Shown one piece after another: positions 1 to 7,258 of a stretch of 18,272 bases of DNA. The stretch comes from JALJPB01 sp963933115. Its GTDB lineage: Bacteria > Pseudomonadota > Gammaproteobacteria > Enterobacterales > Alteromonadaceae. The stretch covers positions 1 to 18,272 of the forward strand of contig CAWVSL010000049.1 in NCBI GenBank assembly GCA_963933115.1, written 5' to 3'. The number at the start of each line of letters is the position of its first letter. Position 1 is the first letter of the stretch. Below the pieces are notes generated by a model. It saw only the letters and a list, made by a program, of their open reading frames with translations. It was not told where the DNA came from and did not search any database. Made by a program: the position numbers and the translations under genes.

Positions 1-75
1 CCTAAAAATGTTGAATTTATTGATGAGTTACCGAAGTCTAGTGTTGGAAAAATCCTCAGACGAGAATTAAAGTAA
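1..75 (+). CDS. C-terminal end of an acyl-CoA synthetase (partial)
   Basis: The first frame is open from the window edge for 24 codons and stops with TAA at 73-75. The residues include LPKSSVGKILRREL, the typical end of the AMP-forming acyl-CoA synthetase family (FadD-like long-chain fatty acid-CoA ligases). The lysine in the VGK segment is the family's conserved catalytic lysine of the C-terminal lid domain, needed for adenylation of the fatty acid. Only this tail is visible, so chain-length preference and the exact gene cannot be told. It converges on the next gene with 7 bp between the two stop codons. Confidence 0.8.
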   Translation, partial: PKNVEFIDELPKSSVGKILRRELK

Positions 76-82
76 AGGGACT

Positions 83-790
83 CTAAATTTTAGGCCAGCT
101 TATCAACCAAGGTGTTTGAAGCTTTTTAAGGTGATTTATTGTGGCACTTTCTAAGTAATGCTCACCATTACTTGGCGGTAATCGATAGGAATAGTTTTTA
201 CCACCGAGTAAAAAATTTAAAGCATAAGCATGTAAGTAACCTCGATCTTGGCAGCACTTGCCGTAATAACGTTCATCACCAAGAATAGGGGCACCTATGC
301 TACTTAATGCAACTCTAATTTGATGAGACTTACCAGAATGGGGTTTGATAAGATATAAACGTTTACCCTCAGATAAAGCATAAGAAAAAAATTGACTAAT
401 GGCAGGGTTATTATGACTTCGGACTAGTTTCCAAGATCCCCTCCTGCCTTTTTCCATATCGCCTTTTATTAAACCCTGCTTTTTTTTTGGTTTTTTATCA
501 CTAATGGCGAGGTAATACTTCTCAACACGTTGTTGACTAAATAATTTTTGAAATTGTTGTGCTGTTGTTAAATTCCTAGCAAAAAGGAGTAAACCCGAGG
601 TCATTTTATCCAAACGATGAACTGGGTACAGCTTATCATTGCTTGTTTGCTTGAAAAATTGGCTTACTAAATTAAATAATCCCTGTCCCAGGTTATCTTC
701 ATCATGAAAATTTATACCTGAGGCTTTGTTGACTACAATAAAGTTGTCTTGAATATCGATAATGTCAAAATATGACTTATGCTCACTCAT
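83..790 (-). CDS. RluA-family RNA pseudouridine synthase (TIGR01621-like)
   Basis: A 235-residue single-domain pseudouridine synthase that would isomerise uridine to pseudouridine in an RNA target. It carries the family signature YPVHRLDKMTSGLLLFAR at about residues 55-72, with the catalytic aspartate at D61 in HRLD. The later conserved segment KPHSGKSHQIRVALSSIGAPILGDERYYG is also present in the right order. It has no S4 RNA-binding domain at its N-terminus, unlike RluC or RluD, and its short length fits the RluA/TruC-like group that I recall as TIGR01621. The substrate (rRNA or tRNA) cannot be told from sequence. The ATG at 788-790 lies 2 bp after the stop of the upstream antiporter gene, so the two are probably co-transcribed and translationally coupled. 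Confidence 0.9.
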   Translation of the reverse strand: MSEHKSYFDIIDIQDNFIVVNKASGINFHDEDNLGQGLFNLVSQFFKQTSNDKLYPVHRLDKMTSGLLLFARNLTTAQQFQKLFSQQRVEKYYLAISDKKPKKKQGLIKGDMEKGRRGSWKLVRSHNNPAISQFFSYALSEGKRLYLIKPHSGKSHQIRVALSSIGAPILGDERYYGKCCQDRGYLHAYALNFLLGGKNYSYRLPPSNGEHYLESATINHLKKLQTPWLISWPKI

Positions 791-792
791 GC

Positions 793-2151
793 CTAAAAAC
801 TTAATCCAATTAAAGTATAAAGAACTAGAGTCACTATACCACCAAATAAAGCATAAGGTAGTTGGGTATTAACATGTTCAAAGTGATCACAACCACTGGC
901 AATTGATGCAACTATGGTGGTATCAGAAATAGGGGAAGCATGATCACCAAAGATACCGCCACCAAGTACTGAAGCGACTAAAAAATGAATGGGCAAACCA
1001 CTTTCTAATGCGATGGGTACGGCAATAGGCACCAGTATTGCCCATGTTCCCCAAGACGTGCCTGTAGCAAAAGCCATAATTGCTGCCGCAATAAATAAGA
1101 TAGGGGCCATTAGAAATAAGGGCACCTCAACATTCATTAGCTGACTCACATAAATACCGGTACCAAGTTCTTTGATTGCTCCTCCAAAGGCAAATGAAAT
1201 AACTAAAATACTCACAGGAGCAATCATGGTTTTTATCCCCGATATGGCGACTAAAAAAATTTGTTTACTAGTAAGTAGTCGATAATACAAAATCATTGCT
1301 ATTAACATAAACAATGCGCTTGTTATTGCCCAAAAGACAGAAAATGAGCCCGAGCCTCTGCGAATATCACCATCGCCTGTGATAAATAATAAAAGTAATG
1401 AGATGGCTAATAAGCTAATGAGTGGTAGCCACATGACACGGGCTTGAGCCACCTTTTCGACATTTGGTTCAGTTTTTATATTTATATAGGTTCCTGCTCT
1501 TTTCATTGGACCATAAACTTTACCCGAATAAGCGGTATAGTAAGCTAATGTTACTGCAATAATGGCATAAAAATTATAGCCAACAGTACCCATTAAAATA
1601 CCCACAGGGTCTTTAAAGTTAAACTCGTCTAAAAGTCCTAATATATAAGCTCCCCAGCCATTAATTAGGAATAAAATACTAATAGGTGCACATGTTGAAT
1701 CTAACAAATAAGCCAGTCGAGCTCGGCTTAACTTATGTTTATCGAATAGCTGCTGGCTGGCCATACCACCAGTGAACATACTTAAATTGGTATCAGTAAA
1801 AATACTGGTACCAATTATGGTTGGTAACATACTCGCATGACGCTTATTTTTAACGAGTTTTAATTCACTCAAGTGCTGAATAAAGCCGTTCACTGCGCCC
1901 GATTGAGTCATCAACTTTACCAGTGCACCAATTAACAAGCTAAAAGTGATGATATAAATATTACCCAACGAATTGAAAACGCCAAAAAGCTCATTGATAC
2001 TGCCAATAAATCCATCAATAGGTTGCCAATGGGCTATCATAATGTGACAAAGTAATAAGCCCGCAAGTAAGGCGAAAAAAGCATTTTTTTGCCAAATGGC
2101 AATCGTAATAGCAATCAAAGGTGGGAGTAAGGTAATTACACTGTCTTGCAT
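793..2151 (-). CDS. NhaC-family Na+/H+ antiporter
   Basis: A 452-residue, highly hydrophobic inner-membrane protein with about ten or more predicted membrane segments. It matches the NhaC superfamily (Pfam Na_H_antiporter) through ATGTSWGTWAILVPIAVPIA and GGGIFGDHASPISDTT in the C-terminal half, and IIGTSIFTDTNLSMFTGG in the N-terminal half. The two GTS-type segments look like the family's inverted-repeat halves. The likely role is sodium or other cation exchange for protons, but some NhaC relatives carry organic solutes, so the substrate is inferred. It starts with ATG at 2149-2151 behind a weak purine stretch and is followed after 2 bp by the pseudouridine synthase gene. The function of that pairing is unclear. 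Confidence 0.88.
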   Translation of the reverse strand: MQDSVITLLPPLIAITIAIWQKNAFFALLAGLLLCHIMIAHWQPIDGFIGSINELFGVFNSLGNIYIITFSLLIGALVKLMTQSGAVNGFIQHLSELKLVKNKRHASMLPTIIGTSIFTDTNLSMFTGGMASQQLFDKHKLSRARLAYLLDSTCAPISILFLINGWGAYILGLLDEFNFKDPVGILMGTVGYNFYAIIAVTLAYYTAYSGKVYGPMKRAGTYINIKTEPNVEKVAQARVMWLPLISLLAISLLLLFITGDGDIRRGSGSFSVFWAITSALFMLIAMILYYRLLTSKQIFLVAISGIKTMIAPVSILVISFAFGGAIKELGTGIYVSQLMNVEVPLFLMAPILFIAAAIMAFATGTSWGTWAILVPIAVPIALESGLPIHFLVASVLGGGIFGDHASPISDTTIVASIASGCDHFEHVNTQLPYALFGGIVTLVLYTLIGLSF

Positions 2152-2942
2152 CTGGGACTTCTTTTATTGTTTTTATTTATTATTTATATTGTCATATTAT
2201 GTAATGACATAAACGTTAAAGACTGATTCGTTAACTTTAACTGAAATTACTGCTTTTAGAAACTGCGAATGTGAGGATGCGGCTATTTTAATAAAAGTTT
2301 TGATCAGTATAAAAACCAACATATTTAGTCATATCCTAATGCTGTCGAGTCTTCTTATTGGTTTTACCTAAAACCGTAACATTAGGTTATAATTCTGTTA
2401 ATAAAAGAATTTAACGACATAGTAACATCACGATAACTGATATCACTTGGTTAGAAAAATACTTTAGAAAAGTTAAAGGTATATAAGTTAAAAAAGTTAA
2501 CGTTAGTTACTAAATAAAAGTTATTATTTTAAATGAGTTATGGTGCAGGCAATAGTTTCTCCGGTGGAGAGACATTAGTTTAGTTTAGTGGTGGCTCAAG
2601 TGCTAAAATAGCCTACTATTTGCGCCTTAGCGTTACGGTTAAGATAATCAAAGAAATAAAGCATACACATTAGACTTCAATGAAGTTGAGGTGAGTGTTA
2701 TCTGTCAAGTTAACCCGTAAAATCAAGCGTTAACATTTAAATGTCTTAATAATGTGTCACCGTGTATTTAAACTTTTTAGTAAAATAATAATCGGCTAAT
2801 TAAACGATTGTCATTAGTGACGTTTAACTTGTGAACAAATAATTAAAAGCCTTTGATTTATAGATTGTTGAGTTAGAATTACTTTAATAGACCTAATTCT
2901 GTTTTAGTTTGGTTATTCCCGAGGTTTGTTATTGTTAATCGT

Positions 2943-2986
2943 GGGTATTGGTTTGTTATTAAGTATTGAATTTTCAATATATACCC
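2943..2986 (+). promoter_or_regulatory. Nested hairpin in the gshA leader
   Basis: GGGTAT at 2943-2948 can pair with ATACCC at 2981-2986. This encloses a tight inverted repeat TATTGAA (2964-2970) / TTCAATA (2973-2979) with a 2-nt centre. The inner repeat alone could equally be a protein-binding operator. It ends about 47 nt before the gshA start codon. No function is known to me. Confidence 0.35.
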
Positions 2987-3007
2987 TCAAATAGGGAGTA
3001 ACTATTT

Positions 3008-3025
3008 GTGGTCTGTGTTTTATAG
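3008..3025 (+). CDS. Possible five-codon leader ORF upstream of gshA
   Basis: GTG-GTC-TGT-GTT-TTA-TAG would encode Met-Val-Cys-Val-Leu. An AGGGAG Shine-Dalgarno-like sequence lies at 2993-2998, 9 nt before the GTG. The stop codon TAG overlaps the TAGGAG ribosome-binding site of gshA (3023-3028), so translation of the two would be physically linked. A cysteine codon just before the enzyme that consumes cysteine is suggestive, but such a short ORF can arise by chance. Confidence 0.25.
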   Translation: MVCVL

Positions 3026-3033
3026 GAGTTATT

Positions 3034-4617
3034 TTGACTTTATCTTTAAAAGATTACCTTCGTGAATTAAATAAAGCTGATGATTTTAGCAAAATATTAG
3101 AATTTGGCCGAGGTATTGAACGTGAGGCATTAAGAGTTTTACCCGGAGGTGGACTGTCTACGTTGCCTCATCGTTATTCTATTGGCTCTGCGTTAACACA
3201 CCCTAATATCACTACTGATTACTCTGAAACCTTATTAGAATTTATTACTCCTGTGAGTAATAAACCAGAGGAAGCGATATCACAGTTACAAGATATTCAA
3301 AAATTTACTATGTCTCAAATTGATGGTGAATTATTGTGGCCTTTTAGCATGCCTTGTTTTGTCAATGACGAAGATAAGGTACAACTGGCTTATTTTGGTG
3401 AGTCAAATATTGGTAAAATGAAAACTGTTTATCGTCAGGGCTTAAAAAATCGTTACGGCTCAATGATGCAAGTTATCTCAGGTATTCATTTTAACTTCTC
3501 ATTTTCAGATGATTTTTGGCGTTCAATTCAAAAAATATCGCAAGATAATAATGATCTTCAAACATTCAAATCCGATGGCTACTTTGCTCTTATTCGTAAT
3601 TATAAACGCTATTGTTGGTTGATTCCTTATTTATATGGTAGTTCTCCGGTGCTTTGTGGTTCCTTTTTAAGTGGTGCTTCAACCAACAATAGCCCAAGTC
3701 AGTTACCTTTTAAAAAATCAGATAATGGTTATATTTATTTAGAACATGCCACATCACTAAGAATGAGTGATTTGGGGTATACCAGTAATGCCCAATCTGA
3801 ATTAGCCATTTGTTATAACAATTTACCTGGTTATCTTGATGGCGTAGAACAAGCGATGGATTTAACCTCTGATGAATTTAAAAAAATTGGTATTAAAGTT
3901 GATAACAAGTATCAGCAATTAAATACCAACGTGCTACAAATTGAAAATGAACTTTATGCTCCTATTCGTCCTAAACGCGTAGCAAAGTCAGGTGAAAAAC
4001 CGTCAGAAGCTCTTAAAAATAGAGGGGTTGAATATATTGAAGTACGTGCTCTTGATGTTAATCCATTTGTTGATACGGGCATAAGCATTGATCAAGTTTA
4101 CTTTTTAGATATATTCCTGACCTTTTGTGCCTTAGCCCCAAGTCCTATATTTAATGACCAAGGCCAAGAAGTAAGCGAATTTAATATGGATAGAGTTGTT
4201 GTTAGTGGCCGTGACCCTAAGTTACTACTTAATGATAACGGGGTTGATAAATCGTTGCCACAATGGGGTAATGAGCTATTAGATCAATTTATTGACGTGG
4301 CAAATTTACTTGATAAAGCTAAGGAGACCACTCGTTATACTCAGTCTGTTGAGCATGAGCGTGCTAAAATTAATAACAGTGAGCTAACCCCATCAGCAAA
4401 ATTATTGGACTTAGTAGTTAATAAAAATAAGAGTTTAACAACGCTGGCACTTGATTATGCCGCAACGTATAGGGAGTCGTTGTTGACGCAAGACTATCAA
4501 TTTTTTGATGAGCAATATTTTATAAAAAGTGTTGAAAAGTCTCACCAAGAGCAAGTGAAAATTGAGCAAGCAGATGTTATTTCTTTTGATGCATTTCTAA
4601 GTGAATACTTTAATTGA
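3034..4617 (+). CDS. gshA: Glutamate-cysteine ligase (class I GshA)
   Basis: This cytoplasmic enzyme joins L-glutamate and L-cysteine using ATP to make gamma-glutamylcysteine, the first and rate-limiting step of glutathione synthesis. The 527 residues compare with about 518 in E. coli. Class I landmarks are present in order: FGRGIEREALRV near residues 24-35, TTDYSETLLEFITP near 60-75, GIHFNFSF near 150, RNYKRYCWLIPYLYGSSP near 190-205, and YIEVRALDVNPF near 335-345. The frame is intact. The start is TTG, behind TAGGAG at 3023-3028 with 5 nt spacing. As I recall, E. coli gshA also begins with TTG, so a weak start may be a conserved way to limit the enzyme. A structured leader and possible mini-ORF lie just upstream. 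Confidence 0.97.
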   Translation: MTLSLKDYLRELNKADDFSKILEFGRGIEREALRVLPGGGLSTLPHRYSIGSALTHPNITTDYSETLLEFITPVSNKPEEAISQLQDIQKFTMSQIDGELLWPFSMPCFVNDEDKVQLAYFGESNIGKMKTVYRQGLKNRYGSMMQVISGIHFNFSFSDDFWRSIQKISQDNNDLQTFKSDGYFALIRNYKRYCWLIPYLYGSSPVLCGSFLSGASTNNSPSQLPFKKSDNGYIYLEHATSLRMSDLGYTSNAQSELAICYNNLPGYLDGVEQAMDLTSDEFKKIGIKVDNKYQQLNTNVLQIENELYAPIRPKRVAKSGEKPSEALKNRGVEYIEVRALDVNPFVDTGISIDQVYFLDIFLTFCALAPSPIFNDQGQEVSEFNMDRVVVSGRDPKLLLNDNGVDKSLPQWGNELLDQFIDVANLLDKAKETTRYTQSVEHERAKINNSELTPSAKLLDLVVNKNKSLTTLALDYAATYRESLLTQDYQFFDEQYFIKSVEKSHQEQVKIEQADVISFDAFLSEYFN

Positions 4618-4628
4618 TATTAACGCTC

Positions 4629-4665
4629 AAAAAAAAGCGCGTATACTTGAAACCAAGTAACGCGC
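4629..4665 (-). terminator. Strong hairpin after gshA, terminator-like only on the minus strand
   Basis: GCGCGTATACTTG (4637-4649) pairs with CAAGTAACGCGC (4654-4665) around the loop AAAC, with one bulged A. On the plus strand no U-run follows, so it is a poor terminator for gshA, though it could protect the 3' end of its mRNA. On the minus strand it is followed by eight U residues (A-run at 4629-4636), the classic intrinsic terminator form. No minus-strand gene lies nearby to use it. Confidence 0.55.
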
Positions 4666-4673
4666 ACAAAACT

Positions 4674-4694
4674 TAAAACATAAAACATAAAACA
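4674..4694. repeat. Tandem heptamer repeat (TAAAACA) x3
   Basis: Three perfect head-to-tail copies of TAAAACA occur just after the gshA hairpin. This is a short AT-rich microsatellite-like repeat that could vary in copy number by slippage. No role is evident. Confidence 0.7.
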
Positions 4695-4864
4695 TTAAGG
4701 GAATACATACCTCACATAGTTAAGAGTCATCTTAAATGGTTTAGTTCATTTTTAATTTGTAAAAATAGCATGAAATTCCCTATTATTAATATTTTAACTG
4801 CAAATTTATCATTAATTCAGGCACAATAACTCCAGTTTACTCAAGTTTAAGACCTGCTACATAT

Positions 4865-5485
4865 ATGCAATTAAAAAAACACACTCTTATTAGCTGTCTG
4901 TTTATTACAGCTTTGTCATCTTGTGCGACACCTCCACCACAAAATCCTGAGAATATTTGTGAAATTTTCAGAGAACATCGTGATTGGTACTCTGCCGCTA
5001 AAGATGCAAATAAACGTTGGGGTGTACCTATACATATTCCAATGAGTATGATGTATCAAGAAAGCTCCTTTCGTCATGATGCTATTCCACCAAGAGACTA
5101 TTTATTAGGCTTTATTCCTTGGGGGCGAGTCAGTAGTGCTTACGGCTATTCTCAAGCTAAAACGATGACATGGGGTGATTATATTAATGAAACGGGTAAT
5201 TCAGGTGCCGATCGTGATGACTTTGAAGATGCGATCGATTTCATGGGCTGGTTTATTTTTAAAACGAGTAAAATAAATAAAGTGTCGAAATGGGATGCTT
5301 ATAATCAATACTTGAACTATCACGAAGGCTGGGGTGGCTTTAAAAATAAAAGCTATAAAAAGAAGCCCTGGTTAGTAAAAGTTTCTCGAAAAGTAGACGC
5401 TAGAGCTAAAATATATAATAGCCAATTAACAAGCTGTAAAGAAGAATTAAATCATGGTTGGTTATGGCGGTTATTTTTTGGATAA
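4865..5485 (+). CDS. Lipoprotein with SLT (lytic transglycosylase)-like domain
   Basis: A 206-residue protein with a lipoprotein signal peptide: charged start MQLKK, hydrophobic core, and lipobox LSSC with the acylated Cys at residue 20. The mature part has the pattern of a Slt-type lysozyme-like fold: MSMMYQESSF at about 60-69, where E66 would be the catalytic glutamate, then SSAYGYSQAKTMTW at about 90-103, and a C-terminal NYHEGWGG segment at about 151-158. It would therefore sit in the membrane facing the periplasm and cleave or bind peptidoglycan. It is close to no named E. coli Mlt enzyme that I can identify. The gap to gshA is 247 bp. The ATG lacks a clear Shine-Dalgarno, but the signal peptide fits this start well. 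It occupies the place where luxS sits in Vibrio. Confidence 0.8.
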   Translation: MQLKKHTLISCLFITALSSCATPPPQNPENICEIFREHRDWYSAAKDANKRWGVPIHIPMSMMYQESSFRHDAIPPRDYLLGFIPWGRVSSAYGYSQAKTMTWGDYINETGNSGADRDDFEDAIDFMGWFIFKTSKINKVSKWDAYNQYLNYHEGWGGFKNKSYKKKPWLVKVSRKVDARAKIYNSQLTSCKEELNHGWLWRLFFG

Positions 5486-5493
5486 ATCTTAAA

Positions 5494-5523
5494 TTGTTTT
5501 ATTATTAAAGAATAATAAAACAA
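5494..5523 (+). terminator. Perfect 13-bp AT-rich hairpin after the lipoprotein gene
   Basis: TTGTTTTATTATT (5494-5506) and AATAATAAAACAA (5511-5523) are perfect complements around the loop AAAG, beginning 8 nt after the stop codon. There is almost no GC in the stem and no U-run directly after it, so termination would be weak. It may act as a 3' stability structure. Confidence 0.4.
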
Positions 5524-5537
5524 CCACACCTTTGTTT

Positions 5538-5560
5538 TGTATACAATTTAAATGTATACA
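5538..5560. promoter_or_regulatory. Paired TGTATACA palindromes (operator candidate)
   Basis: TGTATACA at 5538-5545 and again at 5553-5560, separated by 7 bp (ATTTAAA). Each octamer is itself a palindrome, and the centres are 15 bp apart, about one and a half helical turns. A related GTATATACAATT lies at 5645-5656. The arrangement resembles a dimer-of-dimers operator, but the regulator is unknown and no gene start is close. Confidence 0.35.
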
Positions 5561-5729
5561 TTTTGCGTATTGCCTAATAATTAGTCTTGACAAATGCTAG
5601 CTTTGAATTGGACTAAAGTAAATTATTTAACTAATAAAGTCTTCGTATATACAATTGAAAAATACTTCACTTTTTTGTGAAATATTGATTGCAAATATTA
5701 GGTGCTTTAATCCATTGGTCTTGCTTTTG

Positions 5730-5792
5730 TTATCCACAGAAATTGTGGAACGTTCTTGTTAACTCATTGCCTGTGAATAACTTTGTGGTTAA
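5730..5792. promoter_or_regulatory. Cluster of DnaA-box-like sites
   Basis: TTATCCACA at 5730-5738 is a perfect consensus DnaA box (+). TGTGAATAA at 5772-5780 is TTATTCACA on the minus strand, fitting TTATNCACA. TGTGGTTAA at 5784-5792 is TTAACCACA on the minus strand, one mismatch from consensus. A weaker half-match, TGTGGAACG, is at 5744-5752, and TCCACA/TGTGGA form an inverted repeat at 5733-5749. Three close boxes in 63 bp of AT-rich noncoding DNA is more than expected by chance. It could bind DnaA, but it is not oriC-like in size. Confidence 0.4.
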
Positions 5793-5818
5793 CTTTAATG
5801 ATAAAATAGCCAGTAAGC

Positions 5819-5859
5819 AGGTACTATCAAATAAATAGCTTTATTAACTGATAGTACCT
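5819..5859 (-). terminator. Inverted repeat just after yfjD
   Basis: AGGTACTATCA (5819-5829) and TGATAGTACCT (5849-5859) are perfect 11-bp complements. Inside, AATAAA (5830-5835) pairs with TTTATT (5840-5845) around TAGC, extending the hairpin. It begins 5 nt after the yfjD stop codon on the minus strand. No long U-run follows directly, so this is a terminator or 3'-end structure of uncertain strength. Confidence 0.45.
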
Positions 5860-5864
5860 ATTGG

Positions 5865-7151
5865 TTAGATTTCTTCAGATGGGGATTGATAGAAAAATTC
5901 AGGCATTACCCTGACGGATTTTATCATATTGTCACTAACTTCAATTATCTCTATTGGGTAACCAGAAATACGAACGCTTAAATTATTTTGAGGGATATCT
6001 TCGAGGTATTCAACAATCAAACCATTTAAGGTTTTGGGTCCATCTGCAGGAAGTTCCCATGACATTTCTTTATTAATATCACGAATTGTTGCGCTACCAT
6101 CAACTAGATAGCTTCCGTCTGGTTGTAAGTGAACTTCCTCACTCGGTGTTGGTGTCATGGTCGTCGTAAAGTCGCCAACAATTTCTTCCAGAATATCTTC
6201 CAAAGTGACTAAGCCTTGAATATCACCATACTCATCAACAACTAAGCCTAGACGTTCTTTTGCGGCCTGAAATTTTAATAGCTGAACATTGAGTGGCGTA
6301 CCTTCAGGAATAAAATACAGTTCACGTACAGCACGTAATAAGGTTGCTTTGGTAAACTGATTTTTTGATAACAATTTTAACGCATCTTTGACATGAATAT
6401 AACCAACAACATCATCAATGTTATCTCGATACAAGAGAACTCGGGTATGGTAAGAATGTGTTAATTGCTTTTGAATTTTTTTCCAATCGTCATTGACATC
6501 AATGCCTACCAATTCACTGCGCGGGATCATGATATCTTCAACACTAACGTTTTCGAGTTCTAAAATACTGACCAGCATATCTTTATCACGACCTGACAAT
6601 AAAGCTCCCGCTTCATTAACCACAGTTCGTAATTCTTCACTACTTAAACCATGTTGGTCTCTCTGTTCAGCATTAATCCCAATTAACATTAATATGCCAT
6701 TGGTAATCCAGTTCACAACGATAACCAATGGAAAAAGTAACTTAAGTAAAAACTTGAGTAAAATAGAGCTAGGGAATGCCACTTTTTCGGGGTAAAGGGC
6801 AGCAAGCGTTTTAGGTGTAACCTCAGCGAAAATAAGAATAACTAATGTTAATGCAATAGTGGCAATTAAGACCCCCATATCACCAAATAATCGTAAACCA
6901 ATGATCGTTGCAATAGCTGAAGCAGCAATGTTAACAAGGTTATTACCAATTAAGATTAAACCAATTAATCGGTCAGGGCGAGCTAATAACTTAGCCACAC
7001 GTTTAGCACCTTTATGATTTTTTTGTTCTAAGTGTCTCAATCGGTATCGATTTAATGACATAAGACCAGTTTCTGAACCTGAAAAATAGGCAGAAATGAA
7101 AATGAGTACGGCAAGAATGCCAAACAGCATTTCGGTAGATATGTTGTCCAA
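5865..7151 (-). CDS. yfjD: CNNM/CBS/CorC-domain membrane protein (YfjD, UPF0053)
   Basis: A 428-residue inner-membrane protein, the same length I recall for E. coli YfjD. The N-terminal CNNM (DUF21) membrane domain spans about residues 1-185 and includes SAYFSGSETGLMSLNRYRLR and FAEVTPKTLAALYPEKVAFP. A pair of CBS domains follows (about 200-330), with IMIPRSELVGID and VDEYGDIQGLVTLEDILEEIVGD, and then a CorC/HlyC transporter-associated domain (about 345-425). Family members act in magnesium or cobalt efflux and resistance, with CBS domains sensing Mg-ATP, so ion transport is inferred here. Older hemolysin labels are misleading. The start is TTG at 7149-7151, with AGGAT about 6 nt upstream, and it lines up with the E. 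coli N-terminus. It lies downstream of ypjD by 107 bp, as in relatives. Confidence 0.92.
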   Translation of the reverse strand: MDNISTEMLFGILAVLIFISAYFSGSETGLMSLNRYRLRHLEQKNHKGAKRVAKLLARPDRLIGLILIGNNLVNIAASAIATIIGLRLFGDMGVLIATIALTLVILIFAEVTPKTLAALYPEKVAFPSSILLKFLLKLLFPLVIVVNWITNGILMLIGINAEQRDQHGLSSEELRTVVNEAGALLSGRDKDMLVSILELENVSVEDIMIPRSELVGIDVNDDWKKIQKQLTHSYHTRVLLYRDNIDDVVGYIHVKDALKLLSKNQFTKATLLRAVRELYFIPEGTPLNVQLLKFQAAKERLGLVVDEYGDIQGLVTLEDILEEIVGDFTTTMTPTPSEEVHLQPDGSYLVDGSATIRDINKEMSWELPADGPKTLNGLIVEYLEDIPQNNLSVRISGYPIEIIEVSDNMIKSVRVMPEFFYQSPSEEI

Positions 7152-7258
7152 TAGGGTATCCTAAGTTTTTAAAATAAAGCTAATGTATGACTTTAATCAA
7201 TTAGCGTTGATCTAAACACTTTATACCTTAAAAAGCAAAGAAGAGAAACTCTAAACCC

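Larger units (their letters stand above)
2152..3033. other. 882 bp intergenic region between the antiporter gene and gshA
   Basis: No convincing gene is visible here. It separates divergent genes, so it should hold promoters for both. Structures seen: GTCAT/ATGAC arms at 2191-2208 near the antiporter start; a TATAAT hexamer at 2388-2393 without a good -35; a GC-richer stretch around 2539-2575 with a TCTCC-GGT-GGAGA hairpin at 2558-2570 inside a 16-codon ORF (2533-2583) that lacks a Shine-Dalgarno; and structured leader elements just before gshA. GTTAA-type words recur but form no clean repeat. The length is unusual for such a compact region, and an unrecognised small RNA or decayed gene could be present. 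Confidence 0.6.
5486..5864. other. 379 bp convergent intergenic region rich in inverted repeats
   Basis: This lies between the 3' ends of the lipoprotein gene (+) and yfjD (-), so no promoter is needed for either. It nevertheless holds a 13-bp perfect AT-rich hairpin, a paired TGTATACA site, a TTGACA hexamer at 5587-5592 without a matching -10, a DnaA-box cluster, and an 11-bp inverted repeat before yfjD's stop. No ORF of note is visible. Confidence 0.6.

Noticed and set aside
2533..2583. A 16-codon ORF in the long gap before gshA
   Set aside because: It has no Shine-Dalgarno and no similarity that I can see. Its GC-richer sequence is better explained by the hairpin it contains.
5538..5560. 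Reading the TGTATACA pair as a TyrR or CRP site
   Set aside because: TyrR boxes are TGTAAA-N6-TTTACA and CRP sites TGTGA-N6-TCACA. The octamers and their spacing match neither.
5730..5792. A replication origin
   Set aside because: Only three or four boxes, no 13-mer unwinding repeats or GATC clusters, and no dnaA, gidA or mioC genes nearby.
6493..6795. A 100-codon reading frame antisense to yfjD
   Set aside because: It lies wholly within the well-supported yfjD gene and has low-complexity Ser/Thr-rich composition typical of an antisense shadow.
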